Source: Acephala macrosclerotiorum (lineage: Eukaryota; Ascomycota; Leotiomycetes; Helotiales; Mollisiaceae). Taken from it: a stretch of 64,000 nt of DNA. Below, in pieces: positions 55,284-64,000 of the stretch. The stretch spans positions 168,156 through 232,155 of the forward strand of contig MU119211.1 in NCBI GenBank assembly GCA_014904845.1. The letters run 5' to 3'. Each line of letters opens with the position of its first letter. The stretch's first letter is position 1. The notes beneath the pieces are model-generated. The model saw only the letters and a list, made by a program, of their open reading frames with translations, did not search any database and had not been told where the DNA came from. A program made the position numbers and the translations under genes.

Positions 55284-56113
55284 AGTGAAGCCCAGTCAAA
55301 AGCTATGGTTCTAGAGTTATAAGTGGAAGCTACCTTGAAAGTCTGTCAAAGTGAAGGACATTCACAATGTGGCGGATGCTTCCGTGATTGGTAAGGCTAA
55401 AGATTGGAAATCGGATGAAAGGAGGAGAGAACTGGCAGCGAAATCTTCTCCTACCTAGATACCTCGCTGCTGCTTATTCAAGCAAGCAACAATAAAGAAT
55501 TGAGATCCGTGATCGGCTGGTAGTCAAAGTCTGGAGAAGTGAAGGCGAGGCACATCCGGTTCTCTTCGGCATTGTTGCGCCGTTCTGCCGCGAGTCGTGA
55601 AAAAGTTTGATGCGGACGCGATGCTTTCGTGATCCGTACACCCCTTTTGAAGCATTACGGGGAAAGAAATAAAAACAATTAACAGTAATACGAGTGCATT
55701 CGTTAGAACATGATTCGAGGATATGGATGGCCGAGCAAGAGCCTGTCAACTCCGTCGGATGCCACTCGAACTTAAATTCTAGGGAGAACTTCAAAGGATC
55801 TCCAATGTACCAAGAACGTTTATGCTCAGTACCTGCTGCCAAATAGTACGAATGCAGGTGTGTATATCAAACAGCCGTGAGTGGGTAATCTCACTCCCTC
55901 GGCTCAGAAGCTCCAAGTGACGATGTGCAGCTCCAAAACTGCTGCATCCTCCATGTGTCTGCAAAGAACAAACAGTTTCGAGGAACCATAAGACGGCAAT
56001 ATTATTATATTCTCGCCGATTCCTCCTTCTATATAATTCTTCTACCTATTCCTCCCATAATCCTTTCCCAGACTCAACATTACCCCACATACCCCGCGTC
56101 CAAGCTTCACAAC
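55284..56113. promoter_or_regulatory. Shared promoter region of two methylcitrate-cycle genes
   Basis: This 830-bp gap lies between the outward-facing starts of the lyase and the synthase, so it probably coordinates them, for instance on propionate. The frames inside (55474-55842 and 55925-56221) are not supported; the second overlaps the first exon of the synthase in another frame. I found no site I could name with confidence. Confidence 0.5.
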
Positions 56114-57688
56114 ATGGCCATGAATGCTAGGTCTGCCTCGACGGCATTGAGGGCCCTGCGAGTAAGTAGTGGCAGACGAAGATATTATAATCCATATACT
56201 AACACGGTTCTAGCCAATTAGTGCCCGTTCTGCCATTGTCCCTACATACCGAAGCTACTCCTCTGCCTCCGAACCAGACCTTAAGACAACCTTCGAGCAA
56301 TGTATTCCAGCAAAACGTGACCTCCTGAAGAAGGTTAAGGCTTTAGGTGGAAAGGTTATTGGAGATGTCAAGGTGGAGAACACAATTGGTGGTATGAGGT
56401 ACGAGTAATCCACGGTATTGAAATGCTGGGAGACTGACCGCCAGACAGAGGGTTGAAGGCCATGGTCTGGGAAGGATCAGTCCTTGATGCAAACGAGGGC
56501 ATCCGATTCCACGGACGAACAATCAAAGACTGTCAAAAGGAGCTTCCGAAAGGTACCTCTGGCACAGAAATGCTGCCAGAAGCCATGTTTTGGTTGCTCT
56601 TGACTGGCCAAGTTCCATCCACAAACCAAGTCCGAAAGTTCTCTCGTCAACTCGCAGAACAATCCGAGCTTCCCGAATTCGTGAACAAGATGTTGGACAA
56701 TTTCCCCAAAGATCTCCACCCAATGACACAATTTGCCATTGCCGTCTCGGCTCTGTCACATACGTCGAAATTTGCAAAGGCGTATGAGAAGGGCATCAAC
56801 AAAGCCGACTACTGGGAGCCCACCTTTGACGACAGCATCTCACTCTTGGCTAAGCTTCCAGTGATTGCTGCGAAGATCTATCAGAACTCATACCAAGGTG
56901 GTGGAGCTCTCCCAGCGAAGGTGGACCTAGAACAGGATTGGTCATACAATTTTGCTGCTATGCTCGGCAAGGGAGGAAAGGAGAACGAGAACTTCCAGGA
57001 CTTGCTCCGATTATACCTGGCCTTGCACGGTGACCATGAGGGAGGCAACGTCTCAGCACACGCTACCCATTTGGTCGGTAGCGCATTGAGCGATCCGTTC
57101 TTGAGTTACAGTGCTGGTCTTCAAGGCCTTGCTGGACCTTTGCACGGGTAAGATGACCAAGTCAGTTCTGAGGATATTGCTAACAAAGATAGTCTCGCTG
57201 CCCAGGAGGTCCTGAGATGGATTCTCCAGATGCAAGAGCATGTCGGAACCAGCTTCAGCGACAAGGATGTCTCGGACTATCTCTGGTCTACCCTCAAGTC
57301 TGGCCGAGTCGTTCCAGGATATGGCCATGCTGTTCTTCGTAAACCAGATCCTCGATTCGAAGCCTTAATGGATTATGCGTCATCGCGACCGGAAATTGCC
57401 AAGGACCCCGTCTTCCAACTCGTCAAGAAGAACTCGGAGATCGCTCCTGAGGTCTTGAAGGAACACGGCAAGACCAAGAATCCTTACCCCAATGTCGACT
57501 CTAGCTCTGGTGTTCTATTCCATCACTATGGTTTCCACGAGACATTATACTATACCGCCACATTCGGAGTCAGCAGAGGTCTGGGACCTCTTGCCCAGTT
57601 GATCTGGGATCGTGCGCTTGGCCTTCCGATTGAGCGACCAAAGAGTATCAACCTCCAGGGACTGGTCGAACTCGCCGAGAAAGCATGA
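56114..57688 (+). CDS. mcsA: 2-methylcitrate synthase, mitochondrial
   Basis: Condenses propionyl-CoA with oxaloacetate to 2-methylcitrate. Four exons, 56114-56161, 56214-56398, 56449-57147 and 57193-57688, give 475 residues. A mitochondrial leader ([16 protein letters not shown], then [17 protein letters not shown]) is followed by [52 protein letters not shown]. This block matches fungal methylcitrate synthases rather than ordinary citrate synthase, in which the Thr-Ser-Gly-Thr-Glu stretch differs. Catalytic region: [42 protein letters not shown], with the two active-site His residues, and [16 protein letters not shown]. The C-terminus is ELAEKA. It is divergent from the lyase of the same cycle. 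In other fungi this enzyme also has citrate synthase activity. Confidence 0.93.
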
Positions 57689-58187
57689 ATGAAAAGGGGG
57701 TGAGATTGGGAGTCGTATTAGATCATTTTAGTGTCATGGTTGCATTTCTGATCCTGTCATGTGACTCCAAAAGTTCACTTCAACAACTTCGCATTGCATC
57801 CATTCTCCTCCCAAATCAATTGATAGCTCAATGATAATCATTTATCCAAGATCTTATGATTGTTTCATGCATGATCTGGTCCCGCTTTCATCCGCACAAC
57901 TCCGCACAACTCCCCACATCTCGTCATCATGAAGTTTTTCTCCCATCATGCCACTTTCTCGAAGTCGTTCCACGCAACAATTCGCTTCGTACCTGCACCT
58001 CCACGCACCTTTTCCCTCGTCCTACTCGCCCATCATTCTCTTTCAAAGATCATACCACACCACCACCAACCAGCAAAAAATGCCTTTCGCCGATCTAGAT
58101 CAGGATATAAAGACACACACTCCTCCTCGTTTCATTGAAGATTATTTATTTCTCGACGATAAAATACAAATCACGCTTCCGTTAAGA
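57689..58187. other. Intergenic region with a stop-free 5' extension of the enolase frame
   Basis: About 260 bp follow the methylcitrate synthase stop without a gene. From 57948 the frame of the enolase-like gene is already open, with ATGs at 57948 and 58080, and could encode an N-terminal extension (see that gene and the findings). Confidence 0.4.
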
Positions 58188-59873
58188 ATGCCGTCCTACA
58201 TAACTTCGATCACTGCAGCTCAACGTCTAGATTCGAGAGGAAATCCAACGGTGCAGGTCACTCTCACCACTGACAGAGGTACACTTTCCCCTCCCCTTCC
58301 CCTCCCCATCCATCATCACGTTCTAAGCAAAAATTCCAGGCATATTCAGAGGCCTAGTCCCTTCCGGAGCCTCAACCGGAGTCCACGAAGCTCTCGAACT
58401 CCGAGACACAGAATCCACCGCCTACGGAGGAAAAGGTGTCCAACAAGCTATTCTGAACGTCACTTCTACCATCGCTCCCGCTCTTATTGCGAAGAAATTC
58501 AATGTCGAGACTCAACAGAAGGAGATCGATGCTTTTTTGTGCGAATTAGACGGTACGAAGGGGAAGAAGAGGTTGGGTGCGAATGCGATTTTGGGTGTTA
58601 GTATGGCGTGTGCCCGCGCCGGAGCAGCAGCAGCGGTACGTATTTCCAAATGGTTTCAAACATCTCAAAACAGCAGGAGAGAAGGACCGATAAAGGTGGA
58701 GAGGAAGCGGTGTGATAAGACTAACACGTGACAACCAGGAAATCCCGCTCTACGAATTCCTCCGCCGCGAAGCTGGAGCCCCCAAAGCTCCATACATTCT
58801 TCCCGTCCCATTCTTCAACGTTCTGAATGGAGGTGTGCATTCAGGGAACACGATGGCGTTTCAGGAGATTATGATTGCTCCTGTTGGAGCGAGCAGCATT
58901 ACTGAAGCTGTTCAGATGGGCGCAGAGACTTATCAACAGTTGAAGAAGGTGATTACGAAGAAGTTTGGTGCTTCTGGTAAGTTCACTTCTTGATGATTTC
59001 GTAATTTGGGAGAGGTGTTGACAGTGATTAGCGACGAGTATTGGCGACGAGGGAGGATTCGCTCCACCCATCTCCCAGCCGCATGAGGCGTTGGATCTTC
59101 TTGTCGAAGCTGTTGCTGCAGCTGGCTATACGGGGAAGATCAGATTTGCTATGGACCCTGCCTCATCGGAGTTCTTCCGCGAAGGGATGTATGATTTGGG
59201 CATCAAAGACAAAAAGTCTCCCAAACTCACCCCCGCTGAGCTCTCTAATCTCTACCGAGAACTCTTCAAAAAATATCCAATTGTATTACTCGAAGATCCA
59301 TTCGCAGAAGATGATTGGGAAACATGGAGCAAGTTCATGGAGAAAGATAGAGAGGTTGATGATGGGGAACTAGCGATGCCGGAGATTGTGGGTGATGATT
59401 TGACGGTTACGAACGTGGAGAGGGTGAGGGAGGCGAAGGAGAAAGAGGCATGTAATGGGTTGTTGTTGAAGATTAATCAAATTGGGACGATAAGTGAGGC
59501 TATTGCTGCGTACGTTCTTCCTCTTTCCCTTTTCCAATCAAAAGTTTGAGGAGATTGAGAGTCCATGCTGATGATATGGATGGATAGGGCAAACCAAGCA
59601 TTCTCCTACGGCTGGGGCGTATTCGTCTCTCATCGCTCCGGCGAGACGACTGACGACTTCATCGCTGATCTAACGGTCGGCCTGCGAACCGGCCATCTGA
59701 AGACTGGTGCTCCGGCTAGAGGTGAGAGAGTGGTAAAGTACAATAGATTGATGGACATCGAAGACGAAATCAGAGCTAGCGGTGAAGAGTTCAAGTACGC
59801 TGGGAAAGCATTCAGGACTGCTCATGGGAGGACGGTAGATCCGAAGATTCCGTTTAATGTTTATGGGTATTGA
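58188..59873 (+). CDS. Enolase paralogue (2-phosphoglycerate dehydratase family)
   Basis: Interconverts 2-phosphoglycerate and phosphoenolpyruvate if the canonical activity is retained. Five exons, 58188-58278, 58340-58635, 58739-58976, 59032-59509 and 59588-59873, give 462 residues from ATG 58188 ([24 protein letters not shown]), the usual enolase N-terminus. Conserved sites are the GASTG loop (Ser39), [11 protein letters not shown] (His159 equivalent), AMFQE-type [10 protein letters not shown] (Glu168), [30 protein letters not shown] and [10 protein letters not shown] (Lys345), then SHRSGET. All catalytic residues I can align are present. The sequence is clearly diverged from the housekeeping fungal enzyme (for example GGVHSGN for [20 protein letters not shown] at the end), so this is probably a second gene. 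In-frame ATGs at 58080 and 57948 could add 36 or 80 residues, the longer form resembling a mitochondrial leader. Confidence 0.92.
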
Positions 59874-60125
59874 GAGGGTGTATGAGATTTGGATTTGAAC
59901 TTGGGCTTGGATAGGGAGGCGAATGGTCGGATTGAATGGATATGGGAGATTGCATTGGGATTTTGGATTGTAGGTAGTTAGAAAATGGATATGGGCATCT
60001 CCTTTCTAGCACTCGGTGGGACTCTAAGTTGTCAGTGCCGATATTGGTCAAAAAATGGGATTTGTTTCTCTGAACGAATCTGTTCTGGTTGTCGATCTGA
60101 CAACTGCTTCTCGCTCGAGCTTGCC

Positions 60126-60492
60126 ATGGAGATCACCAGACCTGCAGCGCTACTCATTGCTACAATGCCATCCATAGGGCATGGGCAAATAGAAAATGCT
60201 GTTTCTTATGCAGTGGAAGGGAACGGCCTGGAAGTTGAGTTCCCAGGCGTTGGAATGTACGTCTGGTTCTTGTTGTCCATCTTCGCTTTGAATCATCTTA
60301 AGTCACACTGACATTCTGGCTAGCGACCCCACAATGGCCCACAGAGTACTCCTCGACGAATATACAAGCGAGAAGCTAGACTTGGGAGGACTGAACTTTG
60401 GTGGGGACGGAGTTGGCCTTGACGGCGCCAATGGGGTTTCTCATCTAGGCTACGATCCTATTTTATTCACACGTCTTCGCGGAAAGGTTTAG
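60126..60492 (+). CDS. Small hypothetical protein, two exons
   Basis: I do not recognise this product. Two exons, 60126-60256 and 60324-60492, join in frame to give 99 residues: MEITRPAALLIATMPSIGHGQIENAV..., then LEVEFPGVGI across the junction and DPTMAHRVLLDEYTSEKLDLGGLNFGGDGVGLDGANGVSHLGYDPILFTRLRGKV. The splice sites (GTACGT, and CTGAC before CTAG) are good. The frame continues upstream to ATG 59985, adding a Cys-rich extension of 47 residues, so the true start is uncertain. A Gly/Asp-rich loop in the second half is the only notable feature. It follows the enolase paralogue on the same strand by 250 bp. It may be a real small gene or a relic of a larger one. Confidence 0.4.
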
Positions 60493-61132
60493 CCATAGCC
60501 CAAGGAGGATCCAAGTAAGGAGGAACCAAGCAACATCAAAGCTTCCTAGGCTTGTAGATTGACTAACGTTGCACCTTGCACTGATTTTGTAAGTCTTAAC
60601 TGTATTTTAGTCTACGTTGAATAACAAAAGTATGGATTCCACACTCAAAGATCTGCTAAGCCGCTCGACACACGCTCTGGAAAAGTACGTCTGTGGGACA
60701 GTGATTGTGATAAGCAGAGAACACATCAAATGAACAGATAATCTAAATAGCATATTGTAAGGCAACGTCCTGCTGAAATTTCTCTAGGAGAGAGGAAGAT
60801 AGAAGGGTGAAGCTGTGAGTGCGGGGTAAGTGAGGGGTAAATTCGCTTGCCGATAACCCCTATTTTCCAGAGGAAGTCTGGACTTCTATCGCAAACCTAA
60901 GCCTGTAAATTTAGCGAGCAGTGCCTAAAGCTCAAGCCTGACTTGCTAGGTTTGAAATGAAGAGATAGCATCAATTGAACAAAGTGATCGGGATCTTGAT
61001 GGTACAGTGAATATACAAGAGTGGTACGCCATACATGCGCCATTGCTAAGTGTTATCTCAAAAGTCGACATTAGATCCCACGCCCGAAAGGAAGAAAGCA
61101 GCAAATGACCTTCCACAATCCCCGACCTCTTT
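60493..61132. other. Convergent 3' intergenic region
   Basis: About 640 bp between 3' ends of convergent genes. The antisense frame 60946-61302 is the out-of-frame shadow of the monooxygenase end. Nothing else seen. Confidence 0.4.
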
Positions 61133-62490
61133 TCAAAGCACCTTATCCAGGCTCCGATATTGTGGTAATGGAAAACCATCGTCGTTCTGCTCTGGCGTCT
61201 GGCCGATCCTATTTGCAAACCACGGAAATGCCACGACCTTGGAGAGTACCGAGATACAGGTCTGAAGTAACCATCTCTTCCATGCCGTCTCTGGAAACGC
61301 AATGCCTGGAAGAAGGGAGGGGATACTCTGTACCTGCTCTACATGTGGACGAAACGTGCTTTCGAAGCCCTCGAGCGCCTTTGAAGGATGTTCATCTTCC
61401 CCGAGCTTGCTCAGTTCGCCTGCAAGGATGTAGGCTCCAGTAATAGCCAGCGTCGTGCCTTGCCCTGTGAGTGGCGTCGGAGCATACGCGGCATCTCCCA
61501 AGCAGACGACGCGGGACTTAGACCATTTTACCATTTTGATCTGCTGAATTGCCTGGAAGTAGAAGTCGGGCGCTTGATCCATGGCGTCCAAGAGTCTCTC
61601 TGCCTGCCAACCTGCATCCGCGAACTCCCTTCTCAAGAGCTCTGCTTGTGTCTTTCTGTCACTCCTGGATGCCTCTTGCCACGCCTTTTTCTGGCTAGCA
61701 TTGCAGGGCATGAGCATGAACATTGCTCTGATTGTGCCGTGTGGGTCTGGCCTGAGAGAGATGACTCTTGAGCGAAGAGCACCATAGACATTCCACCAGT
61801 AATTATCGATGGGCAGGCGTGGGATGGTGTAATAGACGACATACATATTTTTGTCGACCACAGTGAGATCCTCTGGAGGAAAGCATTGTTTTCGCACTTT
61901 TGACCACTGACCGTCAGCTGCGACCAAGAGATCGGATTCATGTACGTTGCCATTGCTCAATTCGACCTTGACAGAGTCATCGTCATTCGAGATGACTTTC
62001 TTGATGGTGGTATCGAACATGTAGGTGACATTCGGATGGTCTTTCGTAGCTTCGTAGAAGACCTTTGCCAAATCTCCACGAAGGATCTCGAATTCCGAGG
62101 TGAAGCTGACAGTCGAACCTTCTTTGATGGGAACTAGAAGACCGAGAATTTAGCAATTGATTTCTGAAAAATTTCTCAGAAACAACACGATACACTCCAA
62201 AATGAAAAAGAGTCCTTCTCGGTCTACTAACAGGGTGCAAATGGTCGTCCCTGTGGATCAATGAGCTGTGTGCCCTTTTCCTTCGTGTGGTATTTTCGAA
62301 ATTCATCCATAAGCCCCATTTTCTTGATGGCTGTGACACCACTTCCTACGATATCAATATTCTGTCCATGAGGAAGGAGAGAGTTGGCTTTCTCGACGAC
62401 GGTGATGCGTGCCCCGATCTTTGCCAGGAACCAGGCCAGCGCCGGCCCAGCGATGCCCGCTCCACTGACCAGAACACGCATGGGAGGCAT
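61133..62490 (-). CDS. FAD-dependent monooxygenase (group A flavoprotein, PHBH fold)
   Basis: Two exons, 62490-62232 and 62133-61133, give 419 residues; the 98-nt intron splits a Phe codon after GRPFAP. The N-terminus MRVLVSGAGIAGPALAWFLAKIGARITVVEKA is the dinucleotide-binding GxGxxG fold (the in-frame ATG three codons upstream is the called start). ILRGDLAKVFYEA contains the conserved RGDL-type Arg. DLLVAADGQWSKVRKQCFP is the DG motif that binds both FAD and NAD(P)H, and VCLGDAAYAPTPLTGQGTTLAITGAYILAGEL is the second FAD contact, with its GD and P residues. Family members hydroxylate aromatic or other substrates and are common in degradation and secondary metabolism; many fungal ones are annotated as salicylate hydroxylase-like or tetracycline-oxidising-like. 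Neighbours do not point to a pathway. A C-terminal hydrophobic stretch may associate with membranes. Confidence 0.9.
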
Positions 62491-63385
62491 CGGTGCTGTT
62501 GTGAGCGAGTATAGGGTTGGACCCCTGCATATGAGGAATAGAGAGGATGGTCGTTTTGGAAGGCGACGCTTCAGCCTGGTTGTGAGTCCGAGGAAGAGGT
62601 TGAAAATTGAATGATAAAGATAATGAGAGATCTTGAACTGAAGGGGAGAGATGCCATGACTATATATCTTTTGAATGAAATGCGCTACGTACTAAAATCG
62701 TCTTCTCACGTATTCTAAAAAAAGGAAAGAAGGAAGGGGAAGAGAGAGAAAAGCTACCATGCCGTTTTGGGAATACGAAAAAAAGGAGGAAAGAAGGGCC
62801 GCGCCTGCTGTGCCTCGCGACAAACATGACATGACATCATGACCCAGAGCTTTACTTGCAGCATTTACTCGTAAGTTCGTAGGCAGCTACCGAAAGAGCA
62901 AGTTCAGATGCAATGGTCCGAAACAAGTGGAGAGGTAGACCAAATTACGAAGCTGTTGGTGATGTATGGTGAAGGTGACAGCGAAGGATCAGCAAGGCGG
63001 TGGAGAGCACCTTCGGGTGCCCGCGCTAGTGCACGTGACTCTCTTCATATTGAAAATTCCCAAAGATAAATACCAATGTGAACACCCAGTTGAAAACCTA
63101 CCCAAGAATAAATGGCTCCAAAAACAAGGGAATGAGCGCTATGTAAATGCTAGCAGGCTGCTGCCTCGCTTAGTGAGAACCCTTTCAGGGAGCACTCGCC
63201 AAAAATAGCGCTGGAAAGCCTGAAATCTAGCGACAGTGGCCTGAGACTCGGGCATGACTTAAACACACAATCAGAATCCAGAGTCCGAAGATAAACTAGA
63301 ATATCTGCTTCCCAAGAAGTTTGTATCACTACGTTGCCATTCCACCTCTTTTTCTACTGCAACTTAAGTGCTTCTCTCTCTCTCA
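62491..63385. other. Intergenic, nothing supported
   Basis: About 900 bp. The first part should be the promoter of the monooxygenase. Poly-A and AAAAGGAAAG tracts occur at 62715-62800. The frame at 62966-63208 has no motif. Confidence 0.4.
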
Positions 63386-63972
63386 TCAGCAAAGATCAAT
63401 AATCAACGCCTCCGAAGCAGCAACTTCAAACACCGCCTTCCCATTTATGACTTTCATAACCTCAACCTTCTCCTTCCCAGCGATTGAACAATCGCTCTCA
63501 AACCACCTCTCACCGAACGTCGGGAAGCTCCCCTCACTAGCCTTACCCAAAGCACTCTCAGCCGTCAGCCTCCTCACCTCCACCCACTCTTTTCCTCCCA
63601 ACCCCTAAACAACAAACCTCTCAACCCCTCTCGTCCCATTTCCGTAAAATAATCACTATTAACCAACACCACCTCAATTTCCTCCCCCTATAATCAAAAA
63701 CCACATACCCTCCATAATCTGTCGTCCCATTGTCTAAAGAAGAGATATATGCGCCTCCAGCAAGGCGAATGTAGCAGCATAAGCACCATAGAACGGAGAA
63801 TTGACATTCTGGCGGTCCCAGAATGCGTACCAGAATGCTCCAATCGTGCATTGATGGAGGTAGGTGCGTTTTATGTTGATGCTTGCTGCTTGTAACACGT
63901 GATCTACGAGCCAGAGAGCGGAGCCGAAGAGCGGGGAGATGAGGGGTGAACCTCCGCCAGAAACTGTGTATT
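63386..63972 (-). pseudogene. 3' end of a GH79-family glycosidase with three frameshifts, partial
   Basis: Spliced in from an acceptor at 63973, the frame reads EYTVSGGGSPLISPLFGSAL and continues with WLVDHVLQAASINI, TYLHQCTIGAFWYAFWDR and SPFYGAYAATFA, the start of the C-terminal part of fungal family 79 glycoside hydrolases (beta-glucuronidase-like). The expected continuation, LAGGAYISSLDNGTTDYGGYVVFDY, is in the next frame (shift near 63760). EEIEVVLVNSDYFTEMGRE is in the third (shift near 63687), and GKEWVEVRRLTAESALGK, running to the end at 63386, is in the first frame again (shift near 63597). All three shifts are equivalent to losing one base, each beside a G-rich run. The catalytic domain lies beyond the window. 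Either the gene is decayed or the sequence has base-calling losses. Confidence 0.65.
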
Positions 63973-64000
63973 CTATTAAAATGTTTTGTTAAAAGTTTGG

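Noticed and set aside
1..64000. CRISPR array, prophage, operon-type or bacterial features
   Set aside because: The window has spliced eukaryotic genes throughout, and I saw no regularly spaced direct repeats.

Overview
The window is nuclear DNA from a filamentous ascomycete (Pezizomycotina). The genes carry several short introns (mostly 48-70 nt, GT...YAG, CTRAC/CTAAC-type branch sites). A fungus-specific eEF3, a nuclear mitochondrial ATP synthase subunit 9, a methylcitrate-cycle gene pair and a fungal highly reducing polyketide synthase (HR-PKS) are all present. The style of the proteins suggests Leotiomycetes, but I infer this from general resemblance only and cannot test it here. I rebuilt the exon structures by hand, and reading frame was checked across every junction I list.

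Layout. 1-10 kb: a TRI12-type MFS transporter (+), a small conserved fungal protein (-), a cis-CaaD-like tautomerase (+) with an in-frame TGA near its end, and a C2H2 zinc-finger protein (-). 10-15 kb: eEF3 (-). 15-25 kb: an approximately 250-bp inverted-repeat element, a DUF1275 membrane protein (+), a Ser-rich acidic/basic protein (-), ATP synthase subunit 9 (-), a nest of palindromes, and a divergent pair of proteins that both begin MCR, one of them a RING-finger protein. 25-48 kb: a candidate secondary-metabolite cluster with a sulfotransferase-like protein, two cytochrome P450s and an FAD-linked oxidase (all -), facing a 2543-residue HR-PKS (KS-AT-DH-cMT-ER-KR-ACP), a type-B carboxylesterase and a diverged homogentisate 1,2-dioxygenase (all +). 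48-51 kb is a 3-kb stretch with no gene I can support. 51-64 kb: a small basic protein, a GNAT acetyltransferase with an in-frame TGA, divergently transcribed 2-methylisocitrate lyase and 2-methylcitrate synthase, an enolase paralogue with a possible organellar leader, a small unknown protein, an FAD-dependent monooxygenase, and the frameshifted 3' end of a GH79 glycosidase running off the window.

How the genes fit together. In the cluster, the PKS would make a C-methylated, reduced chain. The PKS has no release domain, so the carboxylesterase is a candidate off-loader or ester-processing enzyme. The P450s and the probably bicovalent flavin oxidase would oxidise the product. The sulfotransferase fold protein and the ring-cleaving dioxygenase are the unusual members. 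At 53-58 kb, the lyase and synthase are two steps of the mitochondrial methylcitrate cycle (propionyl-CoA to pyruvate plus succinate) and share an 830-bp promoter region. The neighbouring enolase paralogue may act on the same carbon flow, but that is speculation.

At least three loci (tautomerase, GNAT, GH79) carry stops or frameshifts inside otherwise good coding sequence. These could be real decay or sequence error, and reads or relatives would be needed to decide.
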